A stretch of 47,224 nucleotides of DNA from Oscillospiraceae bacterium (GCA_017522015.1 JAFXAW010000037.1:1-47224), one strand, 5' to 3'; positions 1 through 8,155 are shown, numbered from the stretch's first letter. The notes: generated by a model not told the origin, from the sequence alone. Program-made: numbers and translations.

Positions 1-845
1 CAGAGACGCTCAGCCTCTTCTTCCTGCTTTTTCAGCTCCGCCATGAGCTTGTCAATCTGCGTCTGGAAATCTGCCTCGGCCTTTTCATTGACAATGTATT
101 CCTCGAGGGCGATTTCAATGTCCTCTTCCAGCGCAAGGATGCGCTTGTACGCCGCTTCAATATCCGCTTCCAGCTGACGCTTCTTTTCCAGAAGTTCAAC
201 CTTCGTTGCCTCGTGCTGTGCAAGGACTTCTTCATAGGCGGCCTTGGTTTCCTGTACCTGAATGCGCGCTGCAATGCACTGATCCTCAAGCCGCTTGTCC
301 GCAGTCATGATGTCCGAAATGTCCGCAATGCGGGAGAGCAAATCGGCAAAGCTGCTTGCCTGAAAGAGAACCTCTATGTAGCTGATAACGCCCTTCTCTT
401 CCATGGTGCGGATGTGCTTGCGATACAGCTCCATCTGCGCCTGCTCTGCAGCCTCGGCCAGCTCAAGCTCCTTCGCCTTTTCCTCAATAAGCTTCTCGCT
501 GAGCTCGATCTGTTCATTGAGCAGCTCGATCTCCTGCCGGGCCAGCTCGTTCTGCTCGTCAAGCGCAGCTTTCTGTTCCAGAACCGACGCCTGCTGCTGT
601 TCAAGCGTTGCAATCTGCACGGAGACCTCATTCTTCTTCTTGGTAATCTCCGCCTGTTGCTCCTTGAGTCGGTCAATTTCGCTCTGCGTCACCGCCGCAG
701 CCTGGTTCGAGCCAAGCACAACGGTCATCAAAGAGAAAACCATAATCGCGGCGAGCAGGAAGCAGAGAACCATCACGAACTTCTGCTGCCAGGTCCTTTT
801 CATCTTCTTCGTATGATTCCCTGATTTTGCAGTTTTTGTAGCCAT
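1..845 (-). CDS. PcsB/CwlO-like murein hydrolase activator, N-terminal part (3' end cut by window edge)
   Basis: The frame opens at an ATG at 843-845, behind a GAGGT ribosome site near 851-855, and stays open to the window edge, giving about 281 codons. The protein starts with a basic segment (MATKTAKSGNHTKKMKR), then one hydrophobic helix (about residues 22-45, signal peptide or anchor), then a long Glu/Gln/Lys/Leu-rich coiled coil to the end of the visible part. This is the layout of PcsB/CwlO/EnvC-type proteins, which carry a C-terminal peptidoglycan hydrolase domain (CHAP, NlpC/P60 or M23) that lies outside the window. It sits 35 bp downstream of ftsX in the same direction. FtsEX is known to activate exactly this class of coiled-coil hydrolase, so it is probably the FtsEX partner in septal or elongation wall cleavage. 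The catalytic class cannot be stated because the C-terminus is missing. Confidence 0.82.
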   Translation of the reverse strand, partial: MATKTAKSGNHTKKMKRTWQQKFVMVLCFLLAAIMVFSLMTVVLGSNQAAAVTQSEIDRLKEQQAEITKKKNEVSVQIATLEQQQASVLEQKAALDEQNELARQEIELLNEQIELSEKLIEEKAKELELAEAAEQAQMELYRKHIRTMEEKGVISYIEVLFQASSFADLLSRIADISDIMTADKRLEDQCIAARIQVQETKAAYEEVLAQHEATKVELLEKKRQLEADIEAAYKRILALEEDIEIALEEYIVNEKAEADFQTQIDKLMAELKKQEEEAERL

Positions 846-880
846 TTCAATACCTCATAAACGATTTCGGGGGTGTCTTG

Positions 881-1762
881 TCAAACCTTCAGGAATTTCC
901 GGATGGCAATACTGCTGCCAAAGACGCCGACGACGATTCCGATGAGCAGATACACGCACAGCATCGGCAGGAAAAGCACGTTGAACGGAATAATGGTCAC
1001 CAGATTTCCGATCAGACCGGTCATCAACTTTTCAGTCAGCAGCTGATAGAGTCCCCACTCCGCAAGGAAAGCCAGTCCGCCGCCGATCAGGCCAAGAATC
1101 AGACCCTCAACCACAAACGGGAAGCGGATAAAAGAGTTGCTCGCGCCGACCATCTTCATGATGATGATCTCCTCGCGCCGACCATAGGTCGTCAGCTTGA
1201 TCGTGTTGGCCATGATGAACACGCTCACGATCACCAGCACCACAACCAGTGCCAGCGAAACAAGACTAATGACGTTGCGAACCGTGATAAAGCCGTTGGC
1301 GACATCCAGATGCGCCTGCACATCCGCGATTCCATAAATCTTGTACAGATTCCGCTGGGTCTGCTCCATGATGGAGATGTCATCAAGATAGACCACAAAT
1401 CTGTGCCGGAACACACTTCCGTCGATGTCCTCAAACAGCGCAGAATCCTCATACTGCGAGACATAGTTCTCGCGCGCCTGCTCGCGGGTGACAAACTGCA
1501 CGTCCCGGACATTGGGCGTTTCCGCAATCTGCGTCAACAGCGCAGCGGCGTCTTCCTCGCTGAGCGTCTCGTCCACAAAGGCCACCATTTGATTCTGCTG
1601 CTCAAGATCCTGAATGATCGAGTCAATGTTCACGGCAAGCAGCGAAAAGCTGCCCATGATGACCAGACATGCAATAATCACACAGATCGACGCAAAAGAC
1701 ATGAAGCCATGCGTGAAGATGCTCAGGAAACCTTCTCTAATTAAATACCCGATTTTATTCAT
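881..1762 (-). CDS. ftsX: Cell division protein FtsX (permease-like subunit)
   Basis: A 293-residue membrane protein beginning MNKIGYLIREGF. It has an N-terminal TM helix (about 20-45), a large extracytoplasmic domain (about 50-165), then three further TM helices and the C-terminal motif FGSSIAIRKFL. This is the four-TM FtsX topology. I chose the ATG at 1760-1762, which overlaps the end of ftsE in ATGAATAA; an upstream in-frame start at 1777 is possible but lies deeper inside ftsE. FtsX pairs with the ATPase FtsE and passes conformational change to an outside peptidoglycan hydrolase; the coiled-coil protein encoded immediately downstream is the likely partner. The 8-nt overlap implies translational coupling with ftsE. 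Confidence 0.95.
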   Translation of the reverse strand: MNKIGYLIREGFLSIFTHGFMSFASICVIIACLVIMGSFSLLAVNIDSIIQDLEQQNQMVAFVDETLSEEDAAALLTQIAETPNVRDVQFVTREQARENYVSQYEDSALFEDIDGSVFRHRFVVYLDDISIMEQTQRNLYKIYGIADVQAHLDVANGFITVRNVISLVSLALVVVLVIVSVFIMANTIKLTTYGRREEIIIMKMVGASNSFIRFPFVVEGLILGLIGGGLAFLAEWGLYQLLTEKLMTGLIGNLVTIIPFNVLFLPMLCVYLLIGIVVGVFGSSIAIRKFLKV

Positions 1763-2441
1763 AGCCGTAATACCCATCCATTCCGTCGCTGATAATCTTG
1801 CCCTGCTCGATGGAGATCACTCGTTTTCCGAGCGCATTGACCAGTTCCTTCTCGTGCGAGACGACCAAAAGCGTGTTGCCAAGGGCGTTGATCTTTTCAA
1901 GCAGCAGCATGATCTCCAGGCTGCGAACCGGGTCGAGGTTGCCCGTCGGCTCGTCCGCAATGATGATCTTGGGGTTGTTGACAATCGCGCGCGCGATCGC
2001 AACGCGCTGCTGCTCGCCGCCGGAGAGCTCGCGCGGATAGCGCTTCTCGCGCCCCTGCAGGCCAACCAGCTCAAGCACATAGGGCACACGCTCTTTGATC
2101 TCGCTGCGGCTTGCGCCGATGATGCGCATAGCAAAGGCAACGTTTTCGTATACCGTTTTGTTCTCGATCAGACGGAAATCCTGAAAGATTACGCCAAGCG
2201 TGCGGCGAAGCTTCGGCAGCTTACCGCGCCGCATGCGGCGCAGATCAAAGCCGTTGACGTCCAGCTCGCCGTCCACCGCCGCCACCTCACCGGTCAGCAG
2301 CTTGATAATCGTCGTCTTACCGGAACCGGACGGGCCGACCAAAAAGGCAAACTCGCCTTCTTTTACGGTCAGGCTGACATCATCAATCGCCTTGACATTG
2401 CCATTTTCATAGATCATGGTCACATTACTCATTTGTATCAT
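1755..2441 (-). CDS. ftsE: Cell division ATP-binding protein FtsE
   Basis: A 228-residue ABC ATPase. Walker A GPSGSGKTT is at residues 36-44, the ABC signature LSGGEQQR at 139-146, Walker B IIIADEP follows, and the H-loop region is LLVVSHEKEL near the C-terminus. GVIFQDFRLI (about 83-92) is typical of FtsE. The start at 2441 follows TTTGGAGG at 2449-2456 with 7 nt between GGAGG and ATG; a longer open frame upstream has no ribosome site. It drives the FtsX complex at the membrane with ATP hydrolysis. The stop overlaps the ftsX start. No promoter is evident in the 77 bp between this gene and the regulator upstream, so readthrough from there is possible. Confidence 0.97.
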   Translation of the reverse strand: MIQMSNVTMIYENGNVKAIDDVSLTVKEGEFAFLVGPSGSGKTTIIKLLTGEVAAVDGELDVNGFDLRRMRRGKLPKLRRTLGVIFQDFRLIENKTVYENVAFAMRIIGASRSEIKERVPYVLELVGLQGREKRYPRELSGGEQQRVAIARAIVNNPKIIIADEPTGNLDPVRSLEIMLLLEKINALGNTLLVVSHEKELVNALGKRVISIEQGKIISDGMDGYYGYE

Positions 2442-2518
2442 AGGACAGCCTCCAAAGGATAAAGCCAGTACCTTCCGCCGCCGGCAGTAAGGCAAAGCCG
2501 ATTTTGCTCAGGTAGAAA

Positions 2519-3613
2519 TCAGTGATTGTTGTTTTGCGAATTGAGATATTTCTTCACCATCAGCGCAACCTTGAACACGATTGCGTGGTCGAACTCACGC
2601 AGATCCAGCCCCGTCAGCTTCTTGATTTTTTCAAGCCGGTACACCAGCGTGTTGCGGTGCACGAAAAGTTTGCGGCTGGTTTCAGAAACGTTGAGGTTGT
2701 TCTCAAAGAACTTGTTGATGGTGTACAGCGTTTCCTGATCCAGAGATTCAATCGGATTCTTCTTGAAAACTTCGCTCAGGAACATCTCGCAGAGTGTGGT
2801 CGGCAGCTGATAGATGATGCGGCCGATGCCGAGGTTCTCATAATGGATGATGGTCTTTTCCGTATCAAAGACCTTGCCGACCTCGATGGCCACCTGCGCT
2901 TCTTTATAGCGGTTGGCCAGTTCACGCAGATGCCCCGCCACGCTGCCGATGCCGACGACGGTTTTGATCAGCAGTTCCCGGCTCACCGTGCTCTGTACGG
3001 AGGCCGCAAGCGCTTCAAGCGTCTTTGTCTCGTCGACACCCGGCGTAAGTTCCTTAATCACGACAATGTCCGTCTCGTCCAGGCTCAGCACAAAATCGCG
3101 CTGCTGATCCGGGAACATATTGCGCACAACTTCCACAGTGCTCACATCGGACTTGTCCACCTGACGGATGAGCAGCACACCGCGCGGTGCATCCGTGACG
3201 AAGTGCAGCTCCTTTGCGCGGACATACACATCGCCCGGCAGAATATTATCCGAAATAATATTCTTGACGAAAGTCGCCTTGTTGTATTTCTCCTCGTAAT
3301 TTGTCTTTGCCTCGTTAAACGCGACGGCGGCGAGGATGCAAATGCAGCGTGCAATATTGTCCCGACCCTCGGTAAACACGGCGTAGTCAAAACGGGAGTT
3401 GATCCCCCCCAGGAGCTTATAGGTCCGGTTTCCGGCCACAAAAAGCTGATCCGGAATGTCCCCGGCAAGTCCCTGAATATTCTCGATCCGGGAACCGATC
3501 AGGGAGAGATCCCGACACGCCACCACATAGCCCTCGGAATCAATTACCCCAATGCAGCGGTCTGTTGCATCCTTCATCTGCATGATGACGCTTTGAAAGA
3601 TCCTGCTTGACAT
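2519..3613 (-). CDS. PucR/CdaR-type helix-turn-helix transcriptional regulator
   Basis: A 364-residue protein. The N-terminal third (IGVIDSEGYVVACRDLSLIGSR, then LFVAGNRTYKLLGG) resembles the sugar-diacid-recognition or other small-molecule domain of CdaR proteins. The C-terminus (about 305-360) carries the PucR-type HTH: NNLNVSETSRKLFVHRN, then TLVYRLEKIKKLTGLDLR. ATG at 3611-3613 follows AAGGGGA with 7 nt spacing. The family activates or represses catabolic genes in response to ligands such as glycerate, glucarate or purine intermediates. No such target genes are adjacent, and the genes downstream are ftsEX, so the regulon cannot be read from context. A near-consensus promoter lies 58 bp upstream. 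Confidence 0.85.
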   Translation of the reverse strand: MSSRIFQSVIMQMKDATDRCIGVIDSEGYVVACRDLSLIGSRIENIQGLAGDIPDQLFVAGNRTYKLLGGINSRFDYAVFTEGRDNIARCICILAAVAFNEAKTNYEEKYNKATFVKNIISDNILPGDVYVRAKELHFVTDAPRGVLLIRQVDKSDVSTVEVVRNMFPDQQRDFVLSLDETDIVVIKELTPGVDETKTLEALAASVQSTVSRELLIKTVVGIGSVAGHLRELANRYKEAQVAIEVGKVFDTEKTIIHYENLGIGRIIYQLPTTLCEMFLSEVFKKNPIESLDQETLYTINKFFENNLNVSETSRKLFVHRNTLVYRLEKIKKLTGLDLREFDHAIVFKVALMVKKYLNSQNNNH

Positions 3614-4004
3614 TCAAATTCCCCTTTTCTCTTACTCACATTTCAACGGGAGAATTTCCCGCAAAACGCTATTTTATGCTATTTGACAAGAACGTCAATT
3701 TACATAATAACGTATTTTTTTGCGATTTTCAATAGATTTCTTTATAATTTTTGTGAAAAATCGAAAAGAAATTGTCTATTGCGCCCGTTTCTGGGAGAAT
3801 TTGAATTGTTTTTATGGTAATTTGCCCTCAGACATTTTCACAAGACATCATCGCTCTTCGTGAATTTGCCCGAAATCCGCTCGCAGCGCAGCGCGCAAGG
3901 GCAAGCCCCTGTCCTGGGCAAAGAGATGCCGTGTGTGTCAAAACATATACGCGGCGTTTCCGCCAGCTCTGTGATTACACGCACGGCCTTCCCTGCAGGG
4001 ATTC
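3614..4004. other. Intergenic region, 391 bp
   Basis: This lies between the regulator gene and the rsuA-type gene. The part near 3640-3800 is AT-rich and holds the regulator promoter. From about 3830 to 4004 the base composition resembles coding DNA, but I find no convincing frame with a ribosome site and recognise no RNA. A 12-bp palindrome TCCCTGCAGGGA at 3990-4001 has no U tract on either side. Confidence 0.5.
3671..3698 (-). promoter_or_regulatory. Sigma-A promoter of the PucR/CdaR-type regulator, with inverted repeat
   Basis: On the minus strand the -35 box is TTGACG (3693-3698) and the -10 box TAAAAT (3671-3676), with a 16-bp spacer, in an AT-rich stretch. The -35 box lies in an inverted repeat, TTGAC (3683-3687) N6 GTCAA (3694-3698), which could be an operator, possibly for autoregulation. 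The promoter is a direct match; the operator role is inference. Confidence 0.65.
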
Positions 4005-4718
4005 CTATATATACTCTAATGTCTTTTGTATCGTTTTGGCATCAAGTTCCGTCCAGTCACCCGGCGCCAGTTCATCCGGCAGTGTGAGACCGCCGACGCT
4101 CTCCCGATGCAGCCGGATCACCGGCGCACCGCAAAGGGCAAGCATGCGCTTGACCTGATGATACTTCCCCTCACAGACGGTCACGCGCACGAGGCCGTCA
4201 CCCAGCCTTTCCAGCTGCGCAGGGAGGCATTTTGTTCCGTCGCCCAGCGTCATGCCCTGCTCGAATTTCGTCTCCGCATCCGGATTCGGCTCATGCTCCA
4301 CATAGGCAAGGTAGCGCTTTTCCACGTGCTTTTTTGGCGAAAGAAGCCGATGGGCAAGCTCGCCGTCATTCGTCAGCAAAAGCAACCCCGTTGTGTCCTT
4401 ATCCAGTCTGCCGGCCGGAAACAGACCGATGCGCCGCAGCTCCGGCGGGAGAAGATCCAGAACCGTCTGTTGGCGGCTGTCCTCCGTGGCCGAGAGCACA
4501 CCCGCGGGCTTATGGAGCAGAAAGTAACGATATTTCGCCGTGCACACCGCTTCTCCGTCCAGACTGAGAATCTGTTTTTCCGGATCGATCTTCTGCGCTG
4601 CATCGCGGACGGGCACACCGTCCACCAGGACGCGGCCGAGTCGGATGAGCGACTTTGCCTCACTTCTTGAGGCAAGGCCTGCCGCAACGATCAACTTATC
4701 TATGCGTTCTGTCGGCAC
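4005..4718 (-). CDS. RsuA-family 16S rRNA pseudouridine synthase
   Basis: A 237-residue protein. An N-terminal S4 RNA-binding domain (RIDKLIVAAGLASRSEAKSL) is followed by the pseudouridine synthase domain with catalytic motif GRLDKDTTGLLLLTNDG (catalytic Asp at about residue 106) and the later HQVKRMLALCGAPVIRLHR. The family converts a uridine of small-subunit rRNA (U516 in E. coli RsuA) to pseudouridine; the exact target here is not shown by sequence. The start is GTG at 4716-4718, preceded on the minus strand by GGGGAG with about 8 nt spacing. The gene is divergent from the DUF4830 gene, with 83 bp between them. Confidence 0.92.
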   Translation of the reverse strand: MPTERIDKLIVAAGLASRSEAKSLIRLGRVLVDGVPVRDAAQKIDPEKQILSLDGEAVCTAKYRYFLLHKPAGVLSATEDSRQQTVLDLLPPELRRIGLFPAGRLDKDTTGLLLLTNDGELAHRLLSPKKHVEKRYLAYVEHEPNPDAETKFEQGMTLGDGTKCLPAQLERLGDGLVRVTVCEGKYHQVKRMLALCGAPVIRLHRESVGGLTLPDELAPGDWTELDAKTIQKTLEYI

Positions 4719-4801
4719 AGATACCGCTCCCCTTTCCTGTTCTAAGTTGTCCTCCCGGGGAATAGTCTGTACAAAGTCAGACTCTGCGGGAGGTTACAAA
4801 T

Positions 4802-5272
4802 ATGTATGTACTGACCTTGAAATGGAACAAAAAGACAGCCGCTGCGCTCATCATCGCAGCAGCGCTGCTGCTTGTCGCGCTGATTCTGCTCGTGGCAAAC
4901 GGCGGCAAAAAGGATGCGGAAGACATCGTCCCCGGCGTCCGCCTGAACAGCTGCGAAAAACGGGTGGAATATCTCGCCTCGCTCGGCTGGACAGTGGATG
5001 CCGCAAGCGAGACAGCGCAGGACATCGTGATCCCCCGGGAATTCAACGAAGTCTATCAGAAATACAACGATCTGCAGCTTGCGCAGGGCTTTGATCTCAA
5101 GGAATACTGCGGTATGGATGCGCGGGTCTACAGCTACACGGTCAGCAATCACCCGAGCGGTGAGCAGGCAATCGCGCAGCTGATTCTCTTCGCCGATGAG
5201 GTCATCGGCGGCGACATCCACAGCACATCCCTTGGCGGCTTTATGCACGGCATCAAACCGCAAGCAGACTAA
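4802..5272 (+). CDS. DUF4830 small membrane-anchored protein
   Basis: A 156-residue protein. One N-terminal TM helix (about residues 12-33, AAALIIAAALLLVALILLV) follows a short basic cytoplasmic stretch, then comes an extracytoplasmic domain with the DUF4830 pattern: RVEYLASLGW, IVIPREFNEVYQKYNDLQ, GFDLKEYCG, EVIGGDIHS. Function is unknown. The start is supported by GGGAGG at 4788-4793, 8 nt before ATG. The gene stands alone. The domain assignment is from recognition of the motif order. Confidence 0.8.
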   Translation: MYVLTLKWNKKTAAALIIAAALLLVALILLVANGGKKDAEDIVPGVRLNSCEKRVEYLASLGWTVDAASETAQDIVIPREFNEVYQKYNDLQLAQGFDLKEYCGMDARVYSYTVSNHPSGEQAIAQLILFADEVIGGDIHSTSLGGFMHGIKPQAD

Positions 5273-5382
5273 GCCGCTCCCCTTTCCGAACATTTTTTCA
5301 TACAAGGCCGCAAAAGTCAACGGAATTGTACTTTCCCGGATACGCTGTCCGCATCCGGAGCACGGAGAGCCCTCCCCACCTC

Positions 5383-5411
5383 TTGAAATGACGTTCAGAA
5401 CGTGCTAAAAT
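5383..5411 (+). promoter_or_regulatory. Sigma-A promoter of the DUF975 gene with a perfect palindrome in its spacer
   Basis: TTGAAA (5383-5388) and TAAAAT (5406-5411) are 17 bp apart. The spacer holds the perfect inverted repeat ACGTTC-A-GAACGT (5391-5403), well placed for a repressor dimer. The promoter is a direct near-consensus match; repression is inference. Confidence 0.75.
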
Positions 5412-5449
5412 AGCCGCGTCATCACGTAAGATATGGGGAGGAACCGTTC

Positions 5450-6241
5450 TTGAGAATCAGCTTAAGTGTGATCAAACACAACGCCAAGCATCAGATCGGC
5501 ACAACGAAGCCGCACGGCTATGTTGTCGGGCTGGTCTATTTTCTGATCACTTGGCTGCTCGGAATTCTGATCAATCAGGTGTCCGGCATTCCGGTTCTGG
5601 AGCTTGAAAGCCTGCTAGCGCGCAGTTTTGAGATGATTGAGCAGTACTCCATTCCGGAGTTCTATGCAAAGTTTTTTGAGGCGTATCTGGCGCTTTATGC
5701 AAGATACACGAGCGTCTGGTCGGAACTCATCAGCCTTGCCATCAACCTTGTTGTCTTCGCGCTCGGCGTCGGCTTTACCATCTTCTCGCTGAATGTCAGC
5801 CGCCTGCGGGAAGCCGGAATCGGCAATTTGTTCGACGGCTTCGGTCTTTTCTTCCGCGCACTCTGGCTGAGCATTCTCATGGCGTTCTTCACCTTCCTGT
5901 GGTCCCTTCTGTTCATCGTTCCCGGCGTCATCGCCCAGTACCGCTACCGTCAGGCGCTGTTTATTCTGATCGACAATCCGAAGATGCGCGCGATTGACTG
6001 CATCCGGGCAAGCAAGCGCATGATGCAGGGACACAAAGGCGAGCTCTTTGTGCTGGATCTGAGCTTCATCGGCTGGTCGCTTCTGTCCATGTTCCCGTTT
6101 GTCAGCGCATGGACTGCACCCTATATGCAGATCACCTATGCCAACTACTATCTGGCTCTGCTCGGGCTGCAAAACGCCTCAGCTCCCGGAATGCCCGGAA
6201 TGAATCCTCCCGGCGGCGAGATACCGCCCCGGCAAAACTGA
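5450..6241 (+). CDS. DUF975 family integral membrane protein
   Basis: A 263-residue multi-pass protein with about five TM segments. It shows the DUF975 hallmarks: a middle segment FIVPGVIAQYRYRQALFIL, then ASKRMMQGHKGELFVLDLSFIGW and a final PYMQITYANYYLALL. A Pro/Gly/Met-rich tail (PGMPGMNPPGGEIPP) ends it. The family's function is unknown. The start codon is TTG at 5450-5452: it lies 8 nt after GGGGAGG (5435-5441) and no in-frame ATG fits. It is a single-gene unit with its own promoter and a strong terminator at 6256-6294. Confidence 0.85.
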   Translation: MRISLSVIKHNAKHQIGTTKPHGYVVGLVYFLITWLLGILINQVSGIPVLELESLLARSFEMIEQYSIPEFYAKFFEAYLALYARYTSVWSELISLAINLVVFALGVGFTIFSLNVSRLREAGIGNLFDGFGLFFRALWLSILMAFFTFLWSLLFIVPGVIAQYRYRQALFILIDNPKMRAIDCIRASKRMMQGHKGELFVLDLSFIGWSLLSMFPFVSAWTAPYMQITYANYYLALLGLQNASAPGMPGMNPPGGEIPPRQN

Positions 6242-6255
6242 ATCTCTGTTTCGCC

Positions 6256-6294
6256 AAACAGGCGCAGACCAAATCCGGTCTGCGCCTGTTTTTT
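6256..6294 (+). terminator. Rho-independent terminator after the DUF975 gene
   Basis: A 15-bp stem AAACAGGCGCAGACC (6256-6270) pairs with GGTCTGCGCCTGTTT across a 6-nt loop and is followed by TTTTTTC. It lies 15 bp after the stop codon. Confidence 0.9.
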
Positions 6295-6358
6295 CTCAGG
6301 ACGGACATCACAGTCCGTACCCGTTGAGCCTATGTTTCTTTCCGGCCTATGTTGGCTT

Positions 6359-7132
6359 TTACATATAAAACTGCTCCGGCTGCGCGCTGACACGGCTGAT
6401 GCGCACATCAAGCTCCGGAAAGCCGCGCAATACAAGCTGCTGCAGCACAGGAACCACAACATTTTCCGTACTGAAATGGCCGCCGTCAATCAGGCTGATG
6501 CCGTATTCCTTCGCTGCGAGGAATCGATCATGCTTCACATCCGCCGTCACAAACACATCACAGCCCGCTTCGAGCGCTTCCTCCAGAAAATCCCCGCCGC
6601 TGCCGCCGCAGCAGCCGACAACCGAAATTTTACGTCCGGAATCCACATAGCGCAGACCGTTGGCATCCAGCGCGGTCTTTGTGCTGCGCAGAAACTCCGA
6701 AAATCCCACAGCGGCCGGAAGCTTTCCAATGCGCGGCATCGCGCCCGCTCCACCGAGCGGGGCAGCATCCTGCACGCCGAGCGCCGCGATCAGCGCGTCA
6801 TTCACGCCGCCGGAGGCAGCGTCCAGATTTGTATGCAGGCAGATCGCCGAAATATTCTGTTTGGCCAGCGCAAGGATCTTTCTTCCAACCAAGTCGTCGC
6901 TGCGAACGCTTTTGAGCGCATGAAAAATCAGCGGATGGTGAGAGACGATCAGCTCCGCGCCGATCTCCGATGCCTCCCGGATGACTTCATCTGTGATATC
7001 CAGAGCGCACAGCACACAATGCACCTCCCGCTCCGGCTCGCCCGCAAGCAGACCTACATTGTCAAAATCCATCTTCGTGGCATAGGGCACCTGCGCATCA
7101 AGCCAGGCGCTGATTTCCGAAACCTTACTCAT
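6359..7132 (-). CDS. Nif3-like dinuclear metal center protein
   Basis: A 257-residue protein starting MSKVSEISAWL. Conserved metal-ligand motifs of the Nif3/DUF34 family are in order: ELIVSHHPLIFH, HTNLDAASGGVND, and HDRFLAAKEYG followed by IDGGHFSTENVV. The family forms hexamers with two bound metals; its biological reaction is unsettled. The start at 7132 overlaps the trmK stop in ATGAGTAA, so the two are translationally coupled. A trmK-nif3 pair is conserved across Firmicutes. The length is typical of the short, uninterrupted form without the PII-like insertion found in some members. Confidence 0.93.
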   Translation of the reverse strand: MSKVSEISAWLDAQVPYATKMDFDNVGLLAGEPEREVHCVLCALDITDEVIREASEIGAELIVSHHPLIFHALKSVRSDDLVGRKILALAKQNISAICLHTNLDAASGGVNDALIAALGVQDAAPLGGAGAMPRIGKLPAAVGFSEFLRSTKTALDANGLRYVDSGRKISVVGCCGGSGGDFLEEALEAGCDVFVTADVKHDRFLAAKEYGISLIDGGHFSTENVVVPVLQQLVLRGFPELDVRISRVSAQPEQFYM

Positions 7133-7826
7133 CCGTTTCCCGCTCCTTTTCCATTTTGCGCAGCGCATTTAACAGCTCGTCAAGCTCTGCAACACGCTTT
7201 GCACTGCCCTCATTTTTGCTTTTTTCCAGCCCGGCCTTTTCCCGCTCCAGCCTTGCAATGTGTGTGGAGAGGTAAGTATAAAACAGCGCATCCCGCTTCT
7301 CAAGAGGCCAGGCGCCTATGTAAAGCTCCACCGCTTCCGGCATTGCCGCTGCCCTGCCTTCCACGGCAAGGATTGGATAGATTTTCCCCTCTTCCTCCAC
7401 AAGGCGTTCCTCGCGAATCGCGCAACCATGTGCATACAGCCAGGCACGCAGCTCCGGCTGTTTGGATTGCGGTCCAAGCAGAAGCAGCCTGTCCTGCAGC
7501 GCCCAGGGCGCCGCGGAAAGAATGTTCAAAATCGTCTCGCCGCCCATTCCGGCAATCACAATTACGTCCGCCTCCTCGGGCGCGACGGCGGCAAGCCCGT
7601 CACACAGCCGCAGTGAAATCTTGTCTTCAAGCTGCGCCTGCTCCACATTTTTGTGCGCGCTGGAAAGCGGACCGGGGCGCAGATCCGTTGCAATAACGGA
7701 CCGAAGCGCTTTGCTCTGCGCAAGATGGATTGCGAGGTAGCCGTGATCCGTTCCGACATCCACAACGCGCGAGTTCTCGGGCACCAAAGATGAAAGAAGT
7801 GCCAATCTAAGGGAAAGCTGTTTCAT
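7125..7826 (-). CDS. trmK: tRNA (adenine-22-N1)-methyltransferase TrmK
   Basis: A 233-residue class I SAM methyltransferase. Motif I, VVDVGTDHGYLAIHLA, is at about 22-37. DVIVIAGMGGETI and LLLGPQSKQPELRAWL are characteristic of TrmK, and a C-terminal coiled coil (about 195-233) ends the protein. It methylates A22 in the D-loop of tRNAs. The chosen start MKQLSLRLALL (7826) follows GGAG with 8-9 nt spacing; a longer open frame upstream is not supported. It forms an overlapping pair with the Nif3-like gene. Confidence 0.93.
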   Translation of the reverse strand: MKQLSLRLALLSSLVPENSRVVDVGTDHGYLAIHLAQSKALRSVIATDLRPGPLSSAHKNVEQAQLEDKISLRLCDGLAAVAPEEADVIVIAGMGGETILNILSAAPWALQDRLLLLGPQSKQPELRAWLYAHGCAIREERLVEEEGKIYPILAVEGRAAAMPEAVELYIGAWPLEKRDALFYTYLSTHIARLEREKAGLEKSKNEGSAKRVAELDELLNALRKMEKERETDE

Positions 7827-7868
7827 ATCATTCTGCTCCGTTTTCCCGAATTGTTCCCATAAATGCGT

Positions 7869-7892
7869 AAAGCGGAGGAACCCCTCCGCTTT
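7869..7892 (-). terminator. Hairpin terminator after the DUF1858 gene
   Basis: A 10-bp perfect stem AAAGCGGAGG / CCTCCGCTTT with loop AACC lies 13 bp after the DUF1858 stop and 42 bp before the trmK start. The U tract on the minus strand is poor (ACGCATTT), so termination may be partial and trmK-nif3 may be partly expressed by readthrough. Confidence 0.5.
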
Positions 7893-7905
7893 GCGCTTTG
7901 CGTAC

Positions 7906-8112
7906 TTACTGGGCAGCCGCGATGAACGCATTGAGTCTGGAAACGAACTCGTCCGCATTCACGCCGTGCGCAGCGCAGGCCTGCTCCACATTTTCGCCGC
8001 TGGCCATTGCGCAGCCCAGGCAGTGCATTCCGATGGCCTGAAACAGCGGCATCGTGTTGGCCGCGTTCTCCATGATCTCCGAAATCATGGTTTCTTTCGT
8101 GATCTGAAACAT
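7906..8112 (-). CDS. DUF1858 small redox-disulfide-domain protein
   Basis: A 68-residue protein with the DUF1858 pattern: ITKETMISEIMENAANTMPLFQAIGMHCLGCAMASGENVEQAC. It has a CxxC pair (CLGC) and a third Cys downstream. Family members occur fused to or near hybrid-cluster and other redox proteins and are thought to hold a redox disulfide or metal site. ATG at 8112 follows CGGAGG with 10 nt spacing. It has a textbook promoter (8156-8184). Confidence 0.88.
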   Translation of the reverse strand: MFQITKETMISEIMENAANTMPLFQAIGMHCLGCAMASGENVEQACAAHGVNADEFVSRLNAFIAAAQ

Positions 8113-8155
8113 TGCTGAATAACCTCCGAAAAGTATTTCATTCTTATTCGCCAGT

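Noticed and set aside
213-824. Plus-strand open frame at the left end
   Set aside because: The minus strand carries a continuous PcsB-like frame with ribosome site, membrane helix and coiled coil; the plus-strand frame is its Leu-rich complement.
3990-4001. Palindrome TCCCTGCAGGGA as terminator of the rsuA-type gene
   Set aside because: No U tract follows on the minus strand, and the palindrome has no loop.
5391-5403. LexA (SOS) box in the DUF975 promoter
   Set aside because: The Firmicutes LexA site is GAAC-N4-GTTC; this element is GTTC-A-GAAC, the opposite order.
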